From the NCBI GenBank assembly GCA_018136815.1, contig CM030940.1:946418-1010417 (forward strand): a DNA stretch of 64,000 nt, read 5' to 3'. How positions within the stretch are numbered: the first letter of the stretch is position 1; every line of letters starts with the position of its first letter. Positions 1 to 9,240 of this stretch are shown piece after piece. The notes below the pieces were generated by a model that worked only from the letters and a program-made list of their open reading frames with translations, was not told where the DNA came from and ran no database searches. The DNA is from Isochrysis galbana (Eukaryota > Haptophyta > Isochrysidales > Isochrysidaceae). A program made the position numbers and the translations under genes.

Positions 1-1000
1 CTCCCGTGTTTATTACGTGTTGCCCTTGTTTATGTTAGAAAGTGGTGTGGCGTGTCTTCGTACGCACCCAGCAACCGTCGCAGCGCTCTGCGATCGAAGC
101 CATGCCGTGACCCCTCGTACCCTTGAGCCCCTACTGAGTTGTGTGTGGTCTCTCGCTAGAAATCACCCACTAGAGATTGATTCAATCTGTTCCTATGCAC
201 CCATCACCGCCCTCTGCACCGCCAAATCCGCCCTCGCCGCCGCGCGCGGACCCCGTCACCACTGCACCCGTGCCCAAGCCTTCCCAAGTATCTTCACCCG
301 CTACCCAAGTCGATAGGCCGCCTACGGACGCGTGGGTTGCCAAGGATGGAGTCTCAGGAGCCTTACCCGGATCCTGGGAACAGTCCATCTCCACACATAC
401 ATGGGCCGTTGGTGCAAGGCAAAGCTCATGCTCGTCGGCGACTACTCCGACGAGTACGACAAGATCCCAATGACCAAATACATTGGAGACGAGGCGGAGG
501 AATTGTTGAGACATTCCTACCTAAAAAGAAAACAAGCATTTTGAGTGAAAAAAAATATCACCTGGCCCTCTTTTGACGGAACGCGACTTGAGCTTGGGCT
601 CCTCACCAGTCACCAGCTAGCAGCCATTGCGAGGCCGACAGCCGGCGATCGGCCGACGCGGAAACTCCGCGTTTCTTATGGGGATTCGCCCGACATTCAC
701 TGCTTCCCTCACGCGCGCGATCCTCCCATTCTCCCAAAATAGACCTCCATTGGTCCATGGTCGATGGTCCGATGGGCCGGACAAGGCGGGGGAGTCACTC
801 ACCGACGCCATGGATTTTCGTGGGGTAGAGGGGGTTCGCGGGGGGGATGTGGGGGGGCAGGTAAGGGGGGTTCCCTGGGGAATTCTTGGACACCCAGGAG
901 CTAGGAGGGATGGAAAATAGTGGTTAAAAAGCGAGAATGACCGGCCTAATAGTACCGGGCTAGTGGGAGTAGTGGTACTAACGCTCAGATGTTTTGGTAT
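1..1000. other. Unassigned 5' region without a convincing gene
   Basis: Short frames overlap here (for example a Pro-rich one from about 195 and another at 332-544), but none shows a family motif, a convincing splice structure or a clean start. A dispersed repeat lies at 791-930 and is listed separately. The rest may be transposon debris or the far end of a gene lying to the left of the window. Confidence 0.5.
791..930 (+). repeat. Dispersed repeat family A, copy 1
   Basis: A G-rich block of about 140 bp. It starts with GAGTCACTCACCGACGCCAT, has a GGGGGGCAGGTAAG core, continues through a 'TTGGACACCCAGGAG' block and ends in AATAGTGGTTAAAA. Clear relatives lie at 47431-47568 (same strand) and 52551-52710 (opposite strand). 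The shared ends and the varying G-run lengths suggest a small non-autonomous mobile element. The type of element is unknown. Confidence 0.75.
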
Positions 1001-1136
1001 TAGCCACATACACATACACAGGAAGAGCCATGCACCAACCGCGCACACCCCCATCGCGGGGTAGGGGCTCCGATGCCGATGAGACACGGTCCCTCAGCAC
1101 TAGGATTATACTGCCACAACGCCACAACAAGAAAAT
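1001..1136 (+). repeat. Dispersed repeat family B, copy 1
   Basis: About 130 bp nearly identical to 7509-7632. The shared core runs from TAGCCACATACA through GAGCCATGCACCAACCGCG and GGGGTAGGGGCTCCG to CTCAGCACTAGGATTA and ACAACAAGAAAA. Both copies lie on the same strand upstream of a host gene: SF-assemblin here, the NIPA-like gene there. The reverse strand can be read as a short peptide in both copies, but I treat this as a by-product of the repeat. Confidence 0.8.
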
Positions 1137-1403
1137 CTAACGCCTACTCCCCTCGATCGACCTCGACTCCATGAATGGTGAATGGGCTTCCCCCCTTCCG
1201 GTATCCCCTCGAAACGGTCCGGCGCCTTCTCCCTCTCCCTCTCCTTCGTCCTCTTCCTCTCCCTCTTCCTCTCCCTCTCCCTTACCCGCCCCCCCCCCCC
1301 CCCCGTCTTTCCCCATCTCTCCGTCCCAACTTTCCTCATTGCCTCTTTCCCTCTCCCTCTCCCTCTCGCCTCTGCCGCCGTGAACAGTGTGTGGGCAGAG
1401 AGC

Positions 1404-3384
1404 ATGGACACGCGCAGCCTTGCCGGCACCAACATGACGGGCGGCACGCGGCGCACCGCCGCCTCGGCTGCCGCAAGCACGACGGGGAGGCTGAATGCCC
1501 TCGCTGACGACTTCAACAACTTTTACGGTGACCTCGAGGAGGAGACGAAGATCAGGAAGCAGGCGGAGGAGAAACGGGTCGCACGGCTAGAGCTTGAGCT
1601 GGGTAAGGTTGAGCGAGTCATCCGGACAGAGACGAAACGACGTATTGAGGCCTCAAAGGCACTGCAGGTGCGATTGGAGCGGCTGGTGGAAGGAGGAGGG
1701 TGGGGGAGTGAGATCTGGAGTAGGCTTAGGGAGAGGGAAGAGCCGAGAGCAGCAGACCCGTTGGAGAGGAGGTGGATGCAGCAGCGAGCAGCCGGTGACT
1801 AAACGGGACAGGTGGAGAGAGGGAGAGGAAGAGCTGGTGAGCCACAGCCAGGCAAGGAAGTGAAGGGAGGGGGGGCGCAGGCTGAGGCAGATGAGACGTC
1901 GCAATTTCTAGCTGAGGCGAGACAGCAGATTTTGCTATCAACGCAGGACGGCGCAGCGCCTGCCGCCGCCTTGCCGGCTGCCGCCTTGGAGCCAACCTTC
2001 GCCGGCCGAATATACTATCCTTTGCCGAAGCAGTGCGAGCCAAGAGGCCCGCCTCATCGCACGCAAGCGCCACGCGGCGTGGCGAATCTGCCGCGTCGCG
2101 CCCTCCCGGCTGATTGACCCCTCGGCCTGCCACGCGTGGGGCAGGTCATGTTCGAGGTGCAATTGGAAAAGCTCCAGTTGGAGTTCAAGGAGTCGTTGCG
2201 TGAGTCATATGAGCCGCTCCAGGCGCAGGTTGATGCGCTCGTGGCCAGAGTAGAGCAGGTGCGATGGCCGCTGTTTTTGCGCCGGGCTCCTGCGTTCGAA
2301 ATGCCCGGCACGTAGGATGCACATTTGTTTGCACTTGGGCGGAATCAACACCTTCTCATGGCGCCCCTCGGCGTCGCTGCCGCCTGTATCCTCGCATCCA
2401 CATCTCGTGCGCTTTCCCGCCACGCGCTCACATAGATTGAGAGCACACTCGTGGAGGAGGCTCGGGATCGGGAAATTCAAATACAGAAGGCCAACAAGGA
2501 AGTCATTGACACTTTCAATGAGCACGCCAAGCAGTTCGAAATCGAAAAGGCAAGCAACGCGGCCTGCGCAGCCTTGAATATTCATTGCTGCGGTCGTGGG
2601 CTAAAGGCTATGTGGCCAGCGCAACGGGCGGGCGAGACGTCGGTTCGGAGTGGTCACTGCACGCTTGGATCGTACAAGTCTGTCGAGTGCGCTCTTTCCC
2701 GTTTTGTCCGCAGGTCACTCGGCTACAGCGCGAGGCGCAAACACTGAAACGAGTGGGCGATGAGGTGTTCCGTGTCCAGCAGAAGGTGACGGCGGAGCGA
2801 ACTGCCCGTGAAGCCGCCATTGTACTGATGAAAGATGACTTTTACGCCGCACTCAAGGTGCGAACATGGTGTTGTGGAGTATTTGGGCCTCGAGGGCATC
2901 TGCCCTGCACAAAGCCTGATTTGGTAGCACTCATACGTGATTATGGCTCACGGTAGAGCTTGCATAAGTGCCTAATCGAGGCCTGGCACAACGCGCGACG
3001 AATCACCACAGCTAACGTGCGCACAGCGTTTGACACTCTGCTGCTTCGCACGTGGACACCATTCCAGGCTCGTGAGAAGGCAGATGAGGTGTTCAAGGCG
3101 GAGATGCTCCGGAAGATGGCGGCGGTGGAGAGGGATCTGGATGTTGAAACCAAAAACAGGCAAGACGGCGCAACGCCCGGAACTTTCGCATCCACGTGCC
3201 GCACTGACATTCCACCATGTGTGCACCTACCTTTCTAACTCGGTCCGTATGCTCCCCTCCCTGCCCCTTCCCCCCTCCCCCTTTTTTCTGCAGGATGGCA
3301 TCTGAGGAGCAGTTGGTCGCAGCGCTCAACGATTACACCAAGGCGTTGCAAGATGGTCTCAAGATTGTGCACCGAGCCCAGTAG
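1404..3384 (+). CDS. SF-assemblin (striated microtubule-associated fibre protein), 6 exons
   Basis: SF-assemblin forms the striated fibres of flagellar roots (system I fibres); giardins and apicomplexan assemblins are relatives. Proposed exons are 1404-1667, 2145-2258, 2436-2549, 2714-2857, 3068-3159 and 3294-3384, joining in frame to 272 residues, close to the usual family length of about 276. Family landmarks run in order: a head segment ending LNALADDFNNFYGDLEEE, the long coiled coil with EKR/EAR-type repeats, ADEVFKAEM in exon 5, and the C-terminal signature ALNDYTKALQDGL in exon 6. Exons 2 and 3 are each exactly 114 bases. Donors are CAG|GTGCGA, CAG|GTGCGA, AAG|GCAAGC, AAG|GTGCGA and CAG|GCAAGA, so introns 3 and 5 look like GC-AG introns. 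The chosen ATG at 1404 gives a basic, Ser/Thr/Ala-rich non-helical head as in the family; the same frame is open further upstream through low-complexity sequence. The call is firm; exact splice sites are inferred. Confidence 0.93.
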
Positions 3385-4446
3385 AGTGGGGACGATTGAT
3401 TGCCATTAGATGTTAGCGAATGTGCTGTGATCGCCGGGGAGCTTTCTGCGGCAGAGTGCAGGCAGTGCGTGGAGCGTAGGCATCACGGTTGAAGTGCCAG
3501 ACGTACCTTCATGTATAAGGCGGCATCCCTCCAGGGTTGTCAGCCCGTATGGATCAGTATTGATCCTGCAGCTCCTTCGTCTATGCCGACTGCCTAATAC
3601 TGAGGCAGTTGCCCCATGTGGTAAAGGAACTATGGGTAGTTAGCTGACTTCGGTCAAGTGATCTCAGCTGACATCAAGACAAGGCAACTGGAACAGAGTT
3701 ACGTGCGCAAAACCCATCTACAAGTAGTCCATGACCATGCATGCGGTTGCTGCGCACGTAGTATCCCCGTGCTCGATATTCAACATCGGCATGTGCGCCA
3801 CCGGAAGACATAAATGCCGATCGATCCGGATCGAGGGCGCCCAGTCATATGCTATGGCCGTAGCAACCGCTCCCTTATGATTCTCGCCTTGAGGCCGTCC
3901 ATATGGACGAGCGCCCCCACACCAAAAGACAAAACAAGTGGATAAAGCACCCACACTATGCGCTCTTTGCTCTTTGCCATAACCATAAGAATAAGAAAAA
4001 AATCCTAACAAACTAACCGCTACTAAAAACATCTGAAGATTCTGGGCTAAAACCTACTAATGTCTAGGTAAACACAACCTCCCCACCGACATAAGGGCGT
4101 GCACCCTGATTGAGACTTGTCTTCAAACTGTCGAATCAAGCGGATGCTTGATCGTGGCAAGTCTCAGCATAGGGGCTAGGGGTAGGGGCACGGAGAAGGT
4201 GCAACCCGAGGTTCCCTTTTTTTGTCACACCCCTCTCGTCTATTTAGGTATATAATTTTCATTGACCCCTAACTTGGACAACATGGCCACCTACTCCCCT
4301 CCATTTATGCTCTGGGGGCTGACCGCCCATGGCCGCGCTCGGGAAGTCGCCATCTCCATCACACAGCCGTACCACCACGCCCTTTACACTCAGCAGGTAC
4401 AGCTCGGAGACTTCTCGAACGAGCTCGGGGGGCGGGTGGGGGGGGT
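3385..4446. other. Intergenic region with a nested inverted repeat
   Basis: No supported gene. A minus-strand frame at 3718-4032 (104 codons) begins with a hydrophobic stretch but has no recognisable motif. A structured repeat at 4111-4190 is listed separately. The stretch around 4030-4060 (AAAACATCTG...GGGCTA) resembles 44025-44050, so some of this DNA is dispersed repeat. Confidence 0.5.
4111..4190. repeat. Nested hairpin repeat (family C), copy 1
   Basis: TGAGACTTG at 4111-4119 pairs with CAAGTCTCA at 4158-4166. Inside it ATCAAGC (4135-4141) pairs with GCTTGAT (4146-4152) around a four-base loop, giving a two-stem structure. A partial copy (GTCGAATCAAG, then CTTGATCGTGG and CAAGTCTCAGC) lies at about 52780-52840. 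It could be a small RNA, a terminal repeat or a transposon end. Confidence 0.6.
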
Positions 4447-5490
4447 TCAACGGTCACAGAAGATAATGCATCTCAAAGTCAATGAGTAAGTAAGTATGCC
4501 AATATCACTCGCTGGACCTGCAGAGCGGGAGATAGCATGGTGAGCACACAAGCAGCAGGACAATTGGTAGCAGCATGCATGCATATATATATATGCGTGC
4601 ACATCAGCCGCGTGCGGCGTGCGGCACACCTCTATTTTCTCGCCCACGTGCGAGCCGGTGTGCGGGAGACAACCGTTGTGGTCCGAGTAGGGGAAGGGAC
4701 CTTGAAGAGAATCACGGTACGATGCCAAGTTCGCGGAGGCACGGTCGCTCATCCACGAGAGCACCTTGGTGACAGAGATGTGCATGTGCGCGGAGATGGT
4801 GTCAATGAGGCACGCCGAGATTTGGTTGGCAGTCATCGAGCCGCGCAAGAACATGACTCGAACCACGCGCAGTTGAAAGACGAAGCCCGGAAGACATGAG
4901 CGGAGCACGATCGCAAATGATTCCCCGCAATGTGTGGTGCCGTCGTGGTACACTCCGACGAACTCGTCTTGGAACTCGGTGCGCAACGCAGCCTCCTCCT
5001 TGAGCTTGAGCGGGGCGAGAAGGCCACGAAGATGATTGGACGCCGTAAGCGAGACGCCGGCGCGGCGCTCGATATACGCGCGTAGCTTATCGCTCTTCTG
5101 CAAGGGAATGCCAGCGCGGAGGAGCTCCTCTACCCACTCGGCGCGTGACACCTGGACATCAATCGGCATGCGCTGCTGACCTAGCACCATCGCGTCCTCT
5201 CCATGGCACTCCTTGATCACGCCCTTATAGTCGTGAAGGGCAGCCTGGATTGCCTCTTTGTTCTTGTCCGAGGTTGTGTCCTTCTTCATGCCCTCCAGAT
5301 GCTTGCTGACCTTGGTGCAATGGCGCGTCACGGACTGCTTGCTCGAGCCCAAGTTGCATCGGCATACGCCGCACCACAGCTGTCCTGCCACGACCTTGAG
5401 AGAGTGGTCTGGCCACTCGGTGACACGCAGATGTATGGTATCTGCCGACACGTCATTCGAGCGTGCGCCGTTCTTCTCGGATAAAGGTAC
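4447..5490 (-). pseudogene. hAT-like/BED zinc-finger transposase, incomplete
   Basis: On the minus strand an N-terminal zinc-finger-like segment (WCGVCRCNLG, then H-x4-H spacing around RHCTKVSKHLEG) is followed by an RNase H-like region. Two acidic landmarks, YHDGTTHCGESFAIVL and SWMSDRASANLA, resemble the first and second catalytic Asp regions of hAT-type transposases. The frame has no ATG at its left limit; it is open to about 5490, where a CCTAGAAA palindrome begins. The recognisable protein ends near 4630, at GAG|GTGTGC, which could be a splice donor; the codons after it are low-quality. The C-terminal catalytic Glu and dimerisation region are not seen. It is best read as a broken or multi-exon transposon gene. 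The family call is moderate. Confidence 0.65.
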
Positions 5491-6134
5491 CCAGCTTTCT
5501 AGGACCAGTCCTAGAAACTAGGACGGACTTTGCTAGGTGAGAGCATGAGCATACCATGTTATTTTGTCCCAAACCTTGGCTATTGAGTTACCACATGCAT
5601 GTCCTCATTAAATGTTCCAGGTGTACCTAGGCACCATTCCCTCAGCAACACCAAGTTTTGTGACGCGTTTACGGGTCACCTGGTCGGAATTGCTGCTTGT
5701 CCTAGAAACGGGAGAAATGGCTGATACCACCCAATGGGGAGCTCTTCTACCCATGGTCCCCAGGAGATGAAATGTTGCTTTGACTGCCCTCTTTGAGACC
5801 TTCAGTGACCACCAAGCTTGGTTCTGTCATCTAAGTGTCCAATCGTCCAATCCGCTAGCCTACTGCTCCAAAAGGTCTAAAATAAAACTCCTCTGGTGCG
5901 AGCGGACGCCCGAGTGCAGCACCGCATGCTGAATGTGGTAGCAAAAGTAAGCAAAGACAAGCTCCGCAGAGTTGGTCATGGGGAGAGCTAAGGTTGAATG
6001 GGATGTGGAGATGGTTTGCTTCAGGTGATGGGATGTCTCATAAGCTCACCATAGGCTATAATGGAGGCATGATCGGCAGAGTCCTAGAAATCCAAGGATT
6101 TTCTAGGACGTGGTCCTAGTTTCTAGGACGGAAT
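5490..6134. mobile_element. Inverted-repeat-bounded element next to the transposase
   Basis: A 17-bp sequence, GTCCTAGAAACTAGGAC, sits at 5508-5524 and its reverse complement at 6113-6129. Further TCCTAGAAA-type palindromes lie at both ends (5497-5512 and 6081-6108), and one more CCTAGAAA occurs near 5701. The roughly 640-bp interior has no long frame. It abuts the 5' side of the hAT-like gene, so it may be a non-autonomous element or the terminal part of that transposon. Target-site duplications were not resolved. Confidence 0.55.
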
Positions 6135-7589
6135 TTTTTGTCCGTTCTTCTTCGAGACGCCTCGACCTTTGGTATTGACGCTCGAGAGCTTCTTGGGGTT
6201 CTGGACGACGTACTTTGAGAGCGACGGCCTGCCGAAGTTTGGCAGCTCACAGAAATTTGATCGAATTATAGGCAGGATTGAGAATGGGGTCGAGCGCCGC
6301 GGAAGGATGGTGAATATCACGCGCGGTACGACCAGTCCTCGCCGAGTACGGCTGTCGGAGCGATGGAGATTGCACCAGATGGCTTCGGCGATCAGTGCAT
6401 GTTCGCCCGCGGGATTAAAATAGAATTCCCAGTCGTCGTCTCCCCCAGGATAAAAATAGAATTGCCAGTCGTCGTCGGATGGTGCGGGGAAAAGTCCTCG
6501 GCCGGCCAGTTCCGCGCGGGGGGTTTCCCCTGCGGACGCTTCCTTGCGGGGCGAGGCTCCCCCACGGTGCGCGCGCGGGGGGGGTTCCCCCCCTCCTCCC
6601 TCCGGAGTTCCTGTCGGCGTCTGCTGCGCGCGGGGGGGAATTCCTGTTCCCCCTCCGGAGGTCCGGTCGGCGTTCCCTGCGCGCGGGGGGGGTTCTTCTG
6701 TTCCCCCTCCGGAGGTCCGGTCGGCGTTTTCTGCGCGCGGGGGGGCGCGCGGGGGGGGTTCCTGCCCTCCTCCCACCGGAGCTCCTGTCGGCGTATTCTG
6801 CGCGCGGGGGGGAATTCCTGTTCCCCCTCCGGAGGTGCGGTCGGCGTGTTTTCCGCGCGGGGGGGGAATCTTAGACCTTTCGCCTGCGCCCTCTGCGAGT
6901 CCGTCTCCCAAGGGGGGGGTGCAGCAGAGGTGGCAGCTATGCAGTTTGACGAAACAGTGGGGAGGCGCGGGCAATCGTTCCCCAGGGGGAAGAGATTTTC
7001 CCCATTGCAGCAATGGGGGCTTCCTTGCTCGAGCTGCCCGACTTTGCAACGCTGTTGCGCCTGGTAGCCGGGGAGATTCGACGCGCCTCGTAGTGGCTGA
7101 TGTGACCATCCGACACGGGTGACAACCTCGAGCGTCCCGACGCCTCGAGGGCTCTAAGAATAGATGCTGAGGGATGGATTTTGGGGTCATTCGATGTGGA
7201 ATTGTGGTTTTTTGCCACCCTTGAACTGTCGAGTGCGGGCGGTTCTGGCTGTGGCTGTCACTGAAGTTGTTGGATGATTTGACCATGTGGTCCAGGTCCC
7301 ACCACTTGGAGGAGCGTGTGGCGCGGTCGGCGGCCGCTGAGTCGAAGAAAAGATTTTCAACGAATTTGTCGAGTTTATTCGTTGTGGTGTTGTACCCTTG
7401 AGCGGCGTCGTCGAGCGCGCTGTGGTTGTAGAAGTTGGGGTGGTCTCTCGGCGGGGGTACCACGTTAGAAATTGTAGTCTTGTAAGAGGTCTTGTTGGCT
7501 AGCATCCCTAGCCACATACACCGGACGAGCCATGCACCAACCGCGCACACCCCCATCGCGGGGTAGGGGCTCCGTTGCCGATGAGGCAC
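6123..7589 (-). other. Long open frame over a low-complexity G-rich repeat; coding status doubtful
   Basis: A 488-codon frame is open on the minus strand. Its middle third is a repeat of PPR, ADRTSGGGT and TPTG-type units produced by the minisatellite at 6540-6870. A DDDWxFYF motif occurs twice near 6405-6480, and the flanks (such as NHSALDDAAQGYNTTT and FGRPSLSKYVVQNPKK) look more protein-like. The upstream end runs into dispersed repeat B and starts with GTG, not ATG. I do not recognise a family. It may be a decayed transposon gene or chance openness in GC-rich DNA. Confidence 0.3.
6540..6870. repeat. G-rich minisatellite, about five units of roughly 55-65 bp
   Basis: Units combine CTCCGGAGGTCCGGTCGGCGT, TGCGCGCGGGGGGG and TTCCTGTTCCCC. 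Unit boundaries recur near 6600, 6652, 6706, 6775 and 6828. Every unit carries a run of seven or eight G, which makes G-quadruplex formation plausible. Confidence 0.85.
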
Positions 7590-7632
7590 GGTCCCTCAGC
7601 ACTAGGATTAAACTAGGACAACAAGAAAACTC
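7509..7632 (+). repeat. Dispersed repeat family B, copy 2
   Basis: Nearly identical to 1001-1136 and ends about 50 bases before the NIPA-like ATG, so it forms most of that gene's proximal 5' flank. The pair shares GAGCCATGCACCAACCGCG and CTCAGCACTAGGATTA. Whether it acts as promoter sequence or is an inserted element is open. Confidence 0.8.
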
Positions 7633-7682
7633 TGACAGAGGGGATCTTCCGCCGTCCTGAGGGCGCCGCTGCCCTCGTCCCG

Positions 7683-8717
7683 ATGCCCGGGCTGGCCGAT
7701 CAGGCCGTCGGCGCGCTGCTCGCGCTGCTTGGAGTGGGGACCAGCGTTGCTGGGCTCCTAGGCCTCAAGTGGTACTCTGCGGGCGGGCACGCCATCCTCA
7801 GCAGATCCCAGCTGTGGTACTCAGCCGCCGCCACCTGGGCCTTTGGCCAAATCCTGCAATTCTTTGGCGCTCACTTTGCGACGCAGTCAGTCGTGGCGGC
7901 CGTGACGAATATGGGTATAGTGTTCAATGCCATCGGCGCAAACCGGCTCTTCGGCGAGACCTTCAATAACTGGGACGCCATCGGCACGATCGGGATCATT
8001 CTGGGCGCAGTGTTGGTTGTGCTCTCTGCCCCAGTGCTCTTGGTCGAATCCATGACAATGGGCGAGATCAGTGCCATGTTTGGGACTTCACCAGGACCCC
8101 TGGCTGGTCTATTGGTAACTGCGACCGTTGCATGCGGTGCTGCTATCTTTGTGGTCGTCGCGACGCGTCGAGGATGGGAGGGAAGGACCTCTCTCGGGCT
8201 TGCATTTGGCACCTTGGCGGGGTTCAATGGTTCCTACTCGATCACCTTCACAAAGCTTGTGTGGCTACTTTTCGCAGAGACTATCCGGCCGGGCGGAGAG
8301 AATGGCTTTGCACAGCCTGCAGCCTGGGTACTCGGTGGGTTCATGAGTGGAGGAGAAGCCATCATGATTGTATGCCTTGTGTTTGGTCTGCATCGCTCCG
8401 AGGCCTCAGTAGTCGTGCCAACATATTATGGTACCATGACCGTCTTCTCTGCCGTCCAAGGAATTCTGGTATTCGGCCTCGCAAGGGAGCTGAAGACTGC
8501 GTCGGCTGTACACTTTGTTTCGGGAGTCATTATTTGTCTTGCAGCAGTTGTGTTGCTCGGGAGCTCACGTCGCCATGGGGAGCTCTTGAGAGCTCCTCGA
8601 GTAGATGCCTCAACGCTTCTCAGAACATCGGGAATGGCATCCTCTGCTGCTGATCAGGCGGTCAGTCGAGCTGGTATGGTTGGTGGAAACAATCAACGAG
8701 GACTTTGTCATGTTTAA
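7683..8717 (+). CDS. NIPA-like / DMT-superfamily membrane transporter
   Basis: An intronless frame of 344 residues with about eight or nine hydrophobic segments, beginning with GALLALLGVGTSVAGLLGLKW. Features fitting the NIPA (DUF803) branch of the drug/metabolite transporter superfamily are the early WYSAAATWAFGQILQFF helix, AVTNMGIVFNAIGAN followed by LFGETFNNWDAIGT, and the late TYYGTMTVFSAVQGILVFG segment. NIPA proteins are membrane proteins linked to Mg2+ transport; the substrate here is an inference, and other DMT/EamA proteins remain possible. The last 50 or so residues are hydrophilic and probably cytosolic. The ATG at 7683 is preceded by repeat B and a short GC-rich leader. No regulatory motif was identified. 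Confidence 0.85.
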   Translation: MPGLADQAVGALLALLGVGTSVAGLLGLKWYSAGGHAILSRSQLWYSAAATWAFGQILQFFGAHFATQSVVAAVTNMGIVFNAIGANRLFGETFNNWDAIGTIGIILGAVLVVLSAPVLLVESMTMGEISAMFGTSPGPLAGLLVTATVACGAAIFVVVATRRGWEGRTSLGLAFGTLAGFNGSYSITFTKLVWLLFAETIRPGGENGFAQPAAWVLGGFMSGGEAIMIVCLVFGLHRSEASVVVPTYYGTMTVFSAVQGILVFGLARELKTASAVHFVSGVIICLAAVVLLGSSRRHGELLRAPRVDASTLLRTSGMASSAADQAVSRAGMVGGNNQRGLCHV

Positions 8718-9240
8718 TCGCGCTGGTAGGCATTTTTCTTATCAATCCTCGTCGTCACGTCTACAAGAGGGCGTCATCGTTATCGCCTTCGTCTCGCTTA
8801 CATTATGCTCTCGCATGAAGTGTGTATGCACTTTGTTGTTGGTTTTCTTTGTTTTTACCTAAAGAAAGGTGGGGCGCTAGAAGTCCTAAAGCCGTTTTGG
8901 TCCGCTTTAGCGGGCAAGCATGGCGCATGGCTGTTATGCAGGGTGTTAGAACTAAGTTTATACTTATACTTAGCTAAGCATGGGAGGGCGCCTCGCGCCC
9001 TAGCCTACCTCTCAGGCTCCAACTCCCCTCGGGGCGCTGTTGTATTCAGGCCTTTTGGCATGAATATTTCGGCACGAGTACGAGCCTTCTTCGCGATATA
9101 CCGTCTTCTATGTTCGCCGTGGTCGCGCAAGGCGTGCAGATTCGGATTCTCCCTGGGCTCAAGTCCTGGTTCGCCGATTTTCGTCTCGAAATTCGAGGAT
9201 TTGAGTTTTATTTTTACCGTTACGGTAATTGTTCACGCGT
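8718..9240. other. Spacer between the NIPA-like gene and LINE copy 1
   Basis: A frame opens at 8805 and runs on into the LINE ORF1 segment, but residues before about 9240 show no family similarity. A GALEVLKPFW peptide near 8874 weakly resembles GAPETLKPFW at the truncated 3' end of LINE copy 2. It may be a scrap of an older LINE end, or coincidence. Confidence 0.4.

Noticed and set aside
617-1087. Minus-strand frame whose start resembles that of the frame ending at 7589
   Set aside because: The shared peptide comes entirely from dispersed repeat B; the frames diverge outside it and start with non-ATG codons.
6363-7122. Plus-strand Gly/Arg/Ser-rich frames over the minisatellite
   Set aside because: All frames stay open because of the repeat; no evidence favours translation.
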